From the NCBI RefSeq assembly GCF_000632715.1, contig NZ_BAWO01000010.1:1-64000 (forward strand): DNA of 64,000 nucleotides, read 5' to 3'. Shown piece by piece: positions 35,433-43,634 of this stretch. The notes below the pieces were generated by a model. The model was not told the DNA's origin, searched no databases, and saw only the letters and a program-made list of their open reading frames with translations. Every line of letters begins with the position of its first letter. Positions within the stretch are counted from its first letter, which is position 1. The position numbers and the translations under genes are program-made. Source of the stretch: Parageobacillus caldoxylosilyticus NBRC 107762 (GTDB lineage Bacteria; Bacillota; Bacilli; Bacillales; Anoxybacillaceae).

Positions 35433-37205
35433 ATGAAAATTATTTGTACAACACTAAACGCGAAATATATTCATATGAACTTAGCGATTCGTTACTTAAA
35501 AGCGTATGCCCAGCCGGAATTTGATATAGAGCTTGTCGAATATACCATTAAAGATCCGGCAATGAACATTGTGACCGACCTTTATCGAAGAAAGCCGGAT
35601 ATTATCGGATTTAGCTGTTATATTTGGAACATTGAAGAAACGATTAAAGTGGTGAAAATACTAAAAAAAGTCGCTCCCGACGTTACGATCGTGGTGGGCG
35701 GACCGGAAGTATCCTATGATGTGAGCGAATGGATGAAGACGGTGCCGGAGTTTGATTTTATTGTCATCGGCGAAGGAGAAGAGACATTTAAACAGTTTTT
35801 GCTGGAGATGCAAGGAAACCGCGATTTCCGTCATATTCATGGACTCGCGTTCCGCGATAATGGAAACATCGTAATTAACCCGCAGCGAAATAAGATTCGC
35901 TTAACGGACATGCCTTCGCCGTTTCGCTTTCCGGAGGATATTCCACATTTGCCGAAACGCATCGTCTATGTCGAAACAAGCCGTGGCTGCCCGTTCAGCT
36001 GCCAGTTTTGCCTATCTTCCATCGAGGTCGGCGTGCGCTATTTCGACCGCGAAAAAATTAAAGAAGATATCCGCTATTTAATGAAGCATGGCGCGCGCAC
36101 GATTAAATTCGTCGACCGCACTTTCAACATCAGCCGCAGCTACGCGATGGATATGTTTCAATTTCTTATTGACGAACATGTTCCTGGGACGGTGTTTCAA
36201 TTTGAAATTACCGCCGATATTATGCGCCCCGAGGTCATTGAGTTTTTAAATAAAGAAGCGCCGCCGGGGCTGTTCCGCTTTGAGATCGGAGTACAATCGA
36301 CAAACGATGAAGTCAACCGGTTGATTATGCGCAAGCAAAATTTTGCCAAGCTAACGCGCACGGTCACGATGATTAAAGAAGGCGGAAAGATTGCGCAGCA
36401 CCTCGATTTAATTGCCGGCCTTCCGGAAGAAGACTATACATCATTCCGCAAAACGTTTAACGACGTTTTCGCGCTCCGTCCCGAAGAATTGCAGCTCGGC
36501 TTTTTAAAAATGCTTCGCGGCACCGGCCTTCGCCTTCGCGCGAAAGACTACGGCTACGTATTTATGGACCACGCCCCATACGAAGTCTTGCAAAATAATG
36601 TGCTTTCTTTTGATGACATCATCCGCATTAAACAAGTGGAAGATGTGTTAGAGAAATATTGGAACGCGCATCGGATGGATGAGACGATCGAATATTTGGT
36701 AACAAGCGTATTCCCATCGCCGTTTGATTTCTTCCAAGAATTCGGCACATACTGGGAGGAACGCGGCTGGGCGAAAATCGGACATCAGCTCGAAGACTTA
36801 TTCCGCCGTCTATATGAATTTTTGCAGACCAAAAAACTGGATGAACTTCCAATCATTGAAGCGTTAATGAAATATGACTATTTACGCAACCAAAAACATA
36901 AACCGCGCAAACCATGGTGGGAAGAAAAAACAGACAAATCGCTACGTTCCTCCCTTTATCGCCAGTTGCTTGAACATCCGGAACAGTTGGGGAACGAATT
37001 CGTATCACTGGAACTGAATGAAAAAGAATTATTTAAACATACGGTCATGGAAATGATCGAATTTGACATCGGCCATTATAAAAAAACAAAAGAAATACGT
37101 CTTATTCCAACGGTGATGATTGCTTATTTTGATCCCGTTCAATTGCAGACGAAAATTTTTTCCGCACCGCTATCTTCCTTTTCGAATGTGGCAATAAAAA
37201 AGTAG
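35433..37205 (+). CDS. B12-binding-domain radical SAM protein
   Basis: A 590-residue enzyme. Residues 1-140 form a cobalamin-binding-like Rossmann domain (IIGFSCYIWN; IVVGGPEVSYD; IGEGEETFKQF). The radical SAM domain follows with CPFSCQFC (CxxxCxxC) about residue 190 holding the 4Fe-4S cluster, and a DUF4080-like tail. It belongs to the broad tRNA/lipid/cofactor-modifying B12 radical SAM group found in many Bacillaceae; the substrate is unknown. ATG 35433 has AAAGGGG 9 bases upstream; the frame from 35394 lacks a ribosome site. It is transcribed divergently from kinE. Confidence 0.83.
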   Translation: MKIICTTLNAKYIHMNLAIRYLKAYAQPEFDIELVEYTIKDPAMNIVTDLYRRKPDIIGFSCYIWNIEETIKVVKILKKVAPDVTIVVGGPEVSYDVSEWMKTVPEFDFIVIGEGEETFKQFLLEMQGNRDFRHIHGLAFRDNGNIVINPQRNKIRLTDMPSPFRFPEDIPHLPKRIVYVETSRGCPFSCQFCLSSIEVGVRYFDREKIKEDIRYLMKHGARTIKFVDRTFNISRSYAMDMFQFLIDEHVPGTVFQFEITADIMRPEVIEFLNKEAPPGLFRFEIGVQSTNDEVNRLIMRKQNFAKLTRTVTMIKEGGKIAQHLDLIAGLPEEDYTSFRKTFNDVFALRPEELQLGFLKMLRGTGLRLRAKDYGYVFMDHAPYEVLQNNVLSFDDIIRIKQVEDVLEKYWNAHRMDETIEYLVTSVFPSPFDFFQEFGTYWEERGWAKIGHQLEDLFRRLYEFLQTKKLDELPIIEALMKYDYLRNQKHKPRKPWWEEKTDKSLRSSLYRQLLEHPEQLGNEFVSLELNEKELFKHTVMEMIEFDIGHYKKTKEIRLIPTVMIAYFDPVQLQTKIFSAPLSSFSNVAIKK

Positions 37206-37232
37206 GGAGGCGCTTCCCTACTTTTTCTTTTG
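37202..37232 (+). terminator. Terminator of the radical SAM gene
   Basis: AGTAGGGA and TCCCTACT arms with loop GGCGCT, then TTTTCTTTT. The 3' half overlaps the stop of the minus-strand mini-gene. Confidence 0.8.
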
Positions 37233-37361
37233 CTTTTTCTGTTGTTTCATTTCTTCCATTAGCTGAAACGGCTGGTGGGCGTTAAAGTCGCCAAATTCAA
37301 ACGCCATTTCCTCGCGTGCTTCGTTATATAGACGCTCTCGTTTTTCTTCTCCCGACTTCAT
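37218..37361 (-). CDS. Small charged protein (47 aa), third of three overlapping mini-genes
   Basis: ATG 37361 follows GGAGACGGACA and overlaps the previous stop (ATGA). The product is very polar, begins MKSGEEKRERLYNEAREE, has the middle FEFGDFNAHQPFQ and ends in a Lys-rich tail. No family recognised with confidence; small proteins of this kind are often sporulation-associated in Bacillus, which is a guess. It is supported as a gene by three consecutive tightly coupled frames with proper ribosome sites. Confidence 0.65.
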   Translation of the reverse strand: MKSGEEKRERLYNEAREEMAFEFGDFNAHQPFQLMEEMKQQKKQKKK

Positions 37362-37519
37362 TGTCCGTCTCCTTGGCGCCCTTTTTTCGAATTGCGGTTC
37401 GCCCCGCGGATCATGTCTTCTTCTCCCGCATACTGGGCGGCAAATTCCGTATCCGGCAAGCTTTCTGTCGGCGTCTTATTATTGTTTTTCGCCGCATCAA
37501 ATTTCACTTTCCGCTTCAT
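37358..37519 (-). CDS. Small protein (53 aa), second of three overlapping mini-genes
   Basis: ATG 37519 follows AGGAGGGAGATCAAGA and overlaps the first gene's stop by 4 bases. The sequence is hydrophilic (MKRKVKFDAAKNNNKTPTES, later PDTEFAAQYAGEEDMIRG). The TEFA segment recalls gamma-type small acid-soluble spore proteins, but it occurs only once and cannot prove membership. It ends in an ATGA overlap with the third gene. Confidence 0.65.
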   Translation of the reverse strand: MKRKVKFDAAKNNNKTPTESLPDTEFAAQYAGEEDMIRGANRNSKKGRQGDGQ

Positions 37520-37671
37520 TCTTGATCTCCCTCCTGAGAAGTTTTCTCATGTTTATAAGCGATTAAAACGATTTCTTCCCCTGTTTCTTCACGCAACTGT
37601 TTTTCCAGCTCTTGCACTTTTTTTAATGTCCGCTCTTGCAGGCGAGCAACTGGAAATGAACTGCTTTTCAT
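37516..37671 (-). CDS. Small protein (51 aa), first of three overlapping mini-genes
   Basis: ATG 37671 lies 6 bases after AAAGGGGG. The product (MKSSSFPVARLQERTLKKVQ, then a Glu-rich helix and EEIVLIAYKHEK) is likely a small helical protein. It heads a compact operon in which each stop and the following start share ATGA. It is transcribed divergently from the DUF3905-like gene with about 100 bp between. No function assigned. Confidence 0.65.
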   Translation of the reverse strand: MKSSSFPVARLQERTLKKVQELEKQLREETGEEIVLIAYKHEKTSQEGDQE

Positions 37672-37771
37672 GGGCATCCCCCTTTGCCATTTTTCTTATT
37701 TTCCCTTAAACACGGCATGGTTTATTCATAAAAAATATATTTTCGTTCACACTACAATAGAGGTGATCAAC

Positions 37772-38116
37772 ATGGATAAAGATAAAAAAGCCGAATCGCC
37801 AATTCTTGATGAGACCATGCCTCATCAAATCCATGCTCCATCATTCAAAGGAACTGGTATAAACATGCAGGCTCCATTTGTCAATAAATATGGTGTTGTG
37901 ATTGGCGACAGCAAATATAACTCGCCAAATTCGCCGCTGAATCACTGGAGCGATGATATCGATCCAAGCATGATGGCAGGCGAGGAATGGGTGCACCCAA
38001 CCAACGACATCGGCTGGAATGCCGAGGAAAATCGCGAGCTTCTCGAAGCAAAACGTCAGTCACAAGGGGTTCCATTTATGCACCCAAGCCTTGATACAAG
38101 CTATGGGCAAGATTAG
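37772..38116 (+). CDS. DUF3905-like small conserved protein
   Basis: A 114-residue hydrophilic protein (ILDETMPHQIHAPSFKGTG; NSPLNHWSDDIDPSMMAGEE; HPTNDIGWNAEENRELLE). From memory it matches the Bacillaceae family DUF3905, which has no known function and is restricted to spore formers as far as I know. ATG 37772 follows AGAGGTGATCAAC; longer frames from 37670 have no ribosome site. Confidence 0.65.
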   Translation: MDKDKKAESPILDETMPHQIHAPSFKGTGINMQAPFVNKYGVVIGDSKYNSPNSPLNHWSDDIDPSMMAGEEWVHPTNDIGWNAEENRELLEAKRQSQGVPFMHPSLDTSYGQD

Positions 38117-38177
38117 CCTAAAGTCTCGCTTTCCTTTCCTCGTTTCGCGACAAAATTTATTGACGTTTTTCAAAAAG

Positions 38178-38218
38178 CAAAAAAGGGATATCCTCACTAT
38201 TGTGATATCCCTTTTTCT
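38178..38218. terminator. Bidirectional terminator after the DUF3905-like gene
   Basis: AAAAGGGATATC and GATATCCCTTTT arms, 12 bp, loop CTCACTATTGT; A- and T-runs on both sides. Confidence 0.85.
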
Positions 38219-38245
38219 ATGCTTGTGCTGCTATATTTAATCCGT

Positions 38246-38365
38246 TTACGGGTTTACATCGCTCTTTTCATCAAAGAGTTCGTATGCATGTTTCGCGTCA
38301 TCGAAAGGAAGCCGATGAGTAATCATATCAAGTCATTGCTTTGCTTTTACATCTTTGCCCCCTGG
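38246..38365 (-). pseudogene. C-terminal relic of a zinc alcohol dehydrogenase
   Basis: The minus-strand frame reads FPGGKDVKAKQ, a TGA, then LDMITHRLPFDDAKHAYELF and DEKSDVNP before a TAA at 38246. The THRLPFDDAxxAYELFDEK pattern is the C-terminal signature of threonine/formaldehyde-type MDR dehydrogenases. Everything upstream is missing, replaced by the MFS gene end, and the last strands are lost. A dead fragment left by a deletion or rearrangement. Confidence 0.55.
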
Positions 38366-38370
38366 AAATA

Positions 38371-39621
38371 TTACTGCTTTCCTGTTGCTTTCTCTCCTTC
38401 ATTTTCTGGTTGAATCGCTATAAATGTGATGGCACTGGCAAGAAAACATAATGCAACTAACAGAAACAGCAGCGTGGACATCTCCCTTTTCATCAGCAGT
38501 GCAGCAAGCGGTGGTCCCGCAGCGACACCGATAAATCTTAGTGAACTATAAAACGAGGTCACCGTTCCCCGTTCTTTTTTTTCAATTCCTTCCGTAATCA
38601 GCGCATCCAAACACGGCAGCATTACGCCAATGCCAATGCCGGCAAGCGAAAAAAAAGCAACCATCCACCAAAGAGACGGAAAAAACTTGACGGCCATGAT
38701 CGCCGCTCCGGCAAGCACACCGCCAGCGGCAATTACCCATTTCATTAACGTTTTATTTTCACCGATTTTCTTTCCCGTAATAAACGATGCCGCACAAAGC
38801 GCGCCAAGCGGAATGGCGAGCACCCATCCTTTTTTTATTCCATCGATGCCACAATTTTCAAGACGGCTTGATAAGAAAAACAGAAACGCAAATAAAACGA
38901 GCATTAATAGACCTCCAATAGCAAAAATCGCATATAGCCAACGCCCTTCTCTTTGAAAAACCGTTTTTACATTTCGTAAAAATTGCCGAAATGGAGGGGG
39001 ATGGTCCTGTTTCGAAGGAGATTTTACAAAAAAAAGCATCATCGCAAGCGAAAGAGCACAAAACAGCGGAAAGGAGAAAAACGGCAAAAACCAAACGATG
39101 CTTGCAAACATCGCTCCTAAGATCGGGCTTAATACTTTCCCAAACGTATTTGCTGTTTCAATGGTTCCTAGACAGCTGCTTGCCTCACTATCATTGGGAA
39201 ATAAATCGCCGACAAGCGGCAGTACAACCGGAAATGCTCCCGCTGCTCCAAGTCCTTGCAACATCCTTCCTGCCACAATCATCCCGTACGGCTCATTCAT
39301 TCTCCATGATGCCCATCCCGAAATAAGACCTCCAATAGCCGCCAGCAATAAACTTGGAATAATCACTTTCTTTCTCCCAATCCGGTCGCTTATATATCCA
39401 GCAATCGGTATAAAAACAATTGCGACAACCGAATACATCGTAATGAGCAGACTCGATTGGAATGAAGTAATATGCAGTTGCTTTTCGATGGTCGGCAACA
39501 CTGGTATTAACATGGAATTTCCAAGCGTCATCACCAGCGGTATCGATGCAAGCGATGCAATCATCCATCCTTTTCCTAACGATTTTCTTGCCTGTTTCGG
39601 CACTTGCTGTATCCACTCCAT
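38371..39621 (-). CDS. MFS efflux transporter
   Basis: A 416-residue major facilitator with 12 predicted helices. The loop 2-3 signature GYISDRIGRKKVI and the helix 5 drug-antiporter motif (GKVLSPILGA) place it with the 12-TMS drug:proton antiporters. Substrate unknown. The start at 39621 follows AGGAAAGAACA. A 9-bp inverted repeat (TTGTATGCT / AGCATACAA, 39652-39691) lies in its promoter region and may be an operator. Confidence 0.85.
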   Translation of the reverse strand: MEWIQQVPKQARKSLGKGWMIASLASIPLVMTLGNSMLIPVLPTIEKQLHITSFQSSLLITMYSVVAIVFIPIAGYISDRIGRKKVIIPSLLLAAIGGLISGWASWRMNEPYGMIVAGRMLQGLGAAGAFPVVLPLVGDLFPNDSEASSCLGTIETANTFGKVLSPILGAMFASIVWFLPFFSFPLFCALSLAMMLFFVKSPSKQDHPPPFRQFLRNVKTVFQREGRWLYAIFAIGGLLMLVLFAFLFFLSSRLENCGIDGIKKGWVLAIPLGALCAASFITGKKIGENKTLMKWVIAAGGVLAGAAIMAVKFFPSLWWMVAFFSLAGIGIGVMLPCLDALITEGIEKKERGTVTSFYSSLRFIGVAAGPPLAALLMKREMSTLLFLLVALCFLASAITFIAIQPENEGEKATGKQ

Positions 39622-39651
39622 TGTTCTTTCCTGCCTCTTATTTCATTCATG

Positions 39652-39691
39652 TTGTATGCTTATCATTTCCGTTTTTTCATGAAGCATACAA
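39652..39691. promoter_or_regulatory. Inverted repeat upstream of the MFS gene, possible operator
   Basis: TTGTATGCT (39652-39660) and AGCATACAA (39683-39691) are perfect inverted 9-mers 22 bases apart, 31 bp upstream of the MFS start. No regulator gene is adjacent. Confidence 0.4.
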
Positions 39692-39693
39692 AT

Positions 39694-39724
39694 AAAAAAG
39701 CCTTGCCCGTTATTGGACAAGGAT
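39694..39724 (-). terminator. Terminator of the alpha-glucan operon
   Basis: CCTTGTCC pairs with GGGCAAGG (one G-U) on the minus strand, followed by CTTTTTTA. It lies 150 bp after the glucosidase relic. Confidence 0.7.
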
Positions 39725-39873
39725 ATGAAAAATAAATAGTGCAAAAATCAGCTTTCCGAGCGCTTTTTTTAATTGGTAAAACCTTTCCCTTGTTAAGAAC
39801 CCTGAAAAATCCATTAAATGATGGCGGATTCATGATTATAAAGATGACAACTACCAACGCAATACAAAATAGC

Positions 39874-40257
<384 letters not shown>

Positions 40258-40404
40258 TCAAATATGCTCCCTTGTCTTTGCCATTGAAACAATGGAAAAA
40301 GATAAGGGGCAAGCCTATATGAAAGACACCAAACTAACTATGCAGCTTGTCGACTTGGTAGATAGAGCGAAAGCCTTTTCCATTAACGAACAAGACCATA
40401 TAGA

Positions 40405-41232
40405 TTATTTTCCACCTGTAAATGAAATACCTTTGATAAAGTAACGATTGAAAAACGCATAAATGACTAACACTGGTAATGTAAATACCATTGAAGCTGC
40501 CATAATATAGTTCCAATAACTGATGTATTGGCCTTTAAAGCTGTTTAAACCGAGCGGCAAGGTGAAAAGTTGCGGATCCGACAAAATAATCAGCGGCCGC
40601 ATAAAATCATTCCACGAGCCCATAAAGACAAAAATCGCTTGTGCCGCCAAGGCAGGACGGGCAAGCGGCAAAACAATGCGGAAAAAAATGCCGAGCCGGC
40701 TCAGTCCATCTAATGCTGCCGCTTCTTCTAATTCTTTCGGGAAATTAATAAAGAACTGCCGCATCATGAAAATAAAGGTAGCGTTAATCATCGTTGGTAC
40801 AATCATTCCTTGATATGAATTCAACCAACCAAGCTGTTTTAAAATCAAATAGTTTGGAATCATCGTTACTTGAGCCGGAATCATTAATACCGCCAAAATA
40901 ATGATAAACAACGACTTCTTCCCAGGAAATTGCAACCGTGCTAATGCATAACCCGCCATCGAGTTGAACAATAAATTCAATATGGTTACGGTCACCGCAA
41001 TGATGACACTGTTCAAAAGCCAGCGTGGAAACATTGCTTGTTCGATAAAAATTTGTTTGTAATTATCAAGCGTAAAGTGTTTCGGAATAAAGGAAATCGT
41101 TCCACTAACGATTTCCTCCAGCGTTTTAAATGAAGAAGATAACGCCCATAAAAATGGAATTAATGTAATAATGGCATATGCAACAAGAACTACGTACAAA
41201 AGCGCTTTTCCAATTCCGATTTTCTTTTTCAT
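40405..41232 (-). CDS. Sugar ABC transporter permease (MalG-like)
   Basis: A 275-residue inner-membrane permease with six helices. The EAA loop contacting the ATPase is visible (EAAALDGLSRLGIFFRIVLP). It pairs with the upstream permease to move an oligosaccharide, likely maltodextrin, across the membrane. GAGGAGGGGGAAGGGGA precedes its ATG, 15 bases after the previous gene. No ATPase is encoded in the operon; a shared MsmX-type ATPase elsewhere is expected, as in other Firmicutes. Confidence 0.88.
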   Translation of the reverse strand: MKKKIGIGKALLYVVLVAYAIITLIPFLWALSSSFKTLEEIVSGTISFIPKHFTLDNYKQIFIEQAMFPRWLLNSVIIAVTVTILNLLFNSMAGYALARLQFPGKKSLFIIILAVLMIPAQVTMIPNYLILKQLGWLNSYQGMIVPTMINATFIFMMRQFFINFPKELEEAAALDGLSRLGIFFRIVLPLARPALAAQAIFVFMGSWNDFMRPLIILSDPQLFTLPLGLNSFKGQYISYWNYIMAASMVFTLPVLVIYAFFNRYFIKGISFTGGK

Positions 41233-41247
41233 TCCCCTTCCCCCTCC

Positions 41248-42147
41248 TCAATAGAGAGACTCTTCTTTCGAAAATTTTCGCTGCAATAACGTCGCGATTA
41301 AAATAATAATCGCTAGAACTACTGCTAATGCTGCCGCATATCCCATCGTTCCTAACGTTTTAAAAGCGTATTGATAAATGAGAAGAACGACGGTAAGGGT
41401 AGAGTTGTTTGGCCCCCCCGAACCGGCGGAGAAAATATAAGACTGATCGAATAATTGGAACGTACCAATGAGCCCCATGATGACAACAAATGATGTCACT
41501 GGCCGCAAATATGGTACCGTTACGTACCAAAATTTTTGCAACACATTGGCTCCATCCAGCTCTGCGGCTTCATAAAGTGAATCTGGAATATCTTGCAATG
41601 CAGCCAAGTAAATCACCATGAAGTATGGAGCAGTAGACCAAATGTTCATGATCATAATTGCGTTCAGTGCTACATCTGGATCACCTATCCAGTTATAAGT
41701 TGGCAATCCCAACACTTTCAAGACATGATTAATAAGTCCGTTTTGATTATACATCCACATAAAAATAAGGGTTAATACCGCAGAGGAGGTAAGCGTCGGC
41801 AAAAAGTATACGATTCGAAAAAACTTTTGTCCTTTCAATCCTGCGTTTAATGTTGCAGCTAACACAAGCGCCAATATGGTCTGACACGGGACTACAATGA
41901 CAACATACTTAAGTGTATTCCAAAACGCGATTTTTGCCCGTGTATCATGTACAATGCGCTGAAAATTATCCAGGCCGACAAACTCAAATGTTGTTGTTCC
42001 AAGCATTTGCACTTTATGAAACGCAAGGAAAATCGCAAAAACAATAGGGCCAACGATGAATAAAAGCAAAACAAATAACGTTGGTGACATTAATAAATAG
42101 CCTGCTCCTGTTTCTCTCCACATTTTCTTTGAAAATGTTCGTTTCAT
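41248..42147 (-). CDS. Sugar ABC transporter permease (MalF-like)
   Basis: A 299-residue permease with about six helices and an EAA loop (EAAELDGANVLQKFWYVTVP). Partner of the downstream MalG-like permease. CAAGGAGATG precedes the ATG. A 146-bp spacer with a stable hairpin separates it from the solute-binding protein gene. Confidence 0.88.
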   Translation of the reverse strand: MKRTFSKKMWRETGAGYLLMSPTLFVLLLFIVGPIVFAIFLAFHKVQMLGTTTFEFVGLDNFQRIVHDTRAKIAFWNTLKYVVIVVPCQTILALVLAATLNAGLKGQKFFRIVYFLPTLTSSAVLTLIFMWMYNQNGLINHVLKVLGLPTYNWIGDPDVALNAIMIMNIWSTAPYFMVIYLAALQDIPDSLYEAAELDGANVLQKFWYVTVPYLRPVTSFVVIMGLIGTFQLFDQSYIFSAGSGGPNNSTLTVVLLIYQYAFKTLGTMGYAAALAVVLAIIILIATLLQRKFSKEESLY

Positions 42148-42249
42148 CTCTCACATCTCCTTGCAGAGAATCGATTAAGCTATTCCCCTCTTTCTAGCAT
42201 GGCAAACTTATCGTTACTAGAAAGAAGGGAACAGCCCAATAGGTATATT

Positions 42250-42283
42250 GGTTCTGGTAGAAGAAATACCTTCTACCAGAACC
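42250..42283 (-). other. Intra-operon stem-loop after the solute-binding protein gene
   Basis: GGTTCTGGTAGAAG and CTTCTACCAGAACC form a 14-bp perfect stem with a 6-base loop and no following T-run. Such hairpins stabilise the 5' mRNA segment so the binding protein is made in excess over the permeases. Confidence 0.7.
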
Positions 42284-42293
42284 TTAACTTTGA

Positions 42294-43565
42294 TTACTTA
42301 CTTTCGATTTCTTTATTTGCGGTTTTTTCTGCTTCTTTTAGCGCCTTATCCAACGGCCGTTCTCCCAAAAAGGCACTGACAAACTGGTTATTAAAGTTGT
42401 TTACGATAATTGGCAAGTTCTTTCCTTTTTGCCATACCGTTGCATAAGAAGCCCCCGCTACCAGTGGGGCACGCAATGGATCTTTATCATATCCCAATTC
42501 TGCAGCAACGGATTTGCGTGTCGGCAGCGCATATCCTTTGCTGGTCCACGTTTTCATACCTTCTTTTCCCGTCAAATAGGAGATGAGTTCCCAAGCCGCC
42601 TTTTTCTTTTTCGAGTCTTTATTCATGACGTACGCCACCGTATAGGCCATCGTCGTCTTTTTGCCGTTAATCATTGGCACTTCAGCCGTTCCAAATTCTA
42701 AGTTCGGGAATGTATCTTGTAAAAACGGAATCGCCCAGTTTCCTTCAATCACCATTGCCGCCTTTCCTTGCCCAAACATCTCTCCGCCCCAATTCGCACC
42801 GACTTCACTAGGTTGTGCCGCTGATTTATCTTTTAAATGCATATCGATAATTGGCTGTAAAGCCTCTACTACTTTCGGATCAGCAAAGCTTGCTTTGTCA
42901 TCTGTAACAACTTTTCCGCCTTTTGATTCAGCGATATAGTAAAGACGCGCTAACTCCGGCGCTACGCCAAAACCGTATACTTTTGTTCCTTTTGTTAATT
43001 TTTTGGCTACCTCGCGCAATTCATCCCATGTTTTTGGCACATCTATACCTGCTTCTTTAAACATTTTTTTGTTATAAAATAATGCTAATGTGGAATAATC
43101 TTTAGGGAATCCGTAAATATGTCCATCTTTTCCTTTAAACGCATCAAGTAACGGTTTTTCGAAATCATTAATGTCAAAATCATCGGTAACATATTTATCA
43201 AGCGGTTCTAACGCTCCTGTTTCAATTAAGGCAGGTGCTTCAAAGGCGTCAAGATAGAAAACGTCTGGACCTTCGCCGCCGATTAAACGGGTTTTAATGA
43301 CATCCATATACTGCTCCGAAATGACTTCCAACTTCACTTTGATGTTCGGATGTTTCTTTTCAAATTCGTCTAGCGTTTGCTGCAATAGTTTTTGTTCACT
43401 CGGATTGCCGCCCCATCCGGCAAGCGTAACCTCTACTTTCTTCCCGCTGTTCCCGCTCGCATCTTGATTTGCGGCTTTCTCATTTCCTCCACCACAGCCA
43501 GCCAATACGCTTCCCATCAATACGGACGTAATGCCTAGAGCGGTTAACCACTTTTTCCCTTTCAT
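42294..43565 (-). CDS. Extracellular sugar-binding lipoprotein (MalE-like)
   Basis: A 423-residue family 1 solute-binding protein. Signal peptide with lipobox VLAGCGGG, then the family fold (LAGWGGNPSEQKLLQQTLDE; FGQGKAAMVIEGNWAIPFLQ). It delivers an oligosaccharide to the two permeases. Maltodextrin is inferred from the neighbouring debranching enzyme and glucosidase remnant; other alpha-glucosides are possible. AAGGGAGTAGGAAGGC precedes the ATG. Confidence 0.87.
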   Translation of the reverse strand: MKGKKWLTALGITSVLMGSVLAGCGGGNEKAANQDASGNSGKKVEVTLAGWGGNPSEQKLLQQTLDEFEKKHPNIKVKLEVISEQYMDVIKTRLIGGEGPDVFYLDAFEAPALIETGALEPLDKYVTDDFDINDFEKPLLDAFKGKDGHIYGFPKDYSTLALFYNKKMFKEAGIDVPKTWDELREVAKKLTKGTKVYGFGVAPELARLYYIAESKGGKVVTDDKASFADPKVVEALQPIIDMHLKDKSAAQPSEVGANWGGEMFGQGKAAMVIEGNWAIPFLQDTFPNLEFGTAEVPMINGKKTTMAYTVAYVMNKDSKKKKAAWELISYLTGKEGMKTWTSKGYALPTRKSVAAELGYDKDPLRAPLVAGASYATVWQKGKNLPIIVNNFNNQFVSAFLGERPLDKALKEAEKTANKEIESK

Positions 43566-43634
43566 GCCTTCCTACTCCCTTCCTTAAATTATTGATTTTC
43601 TATATAGACAGGAACGGCAATCCCACCCCTGCTA

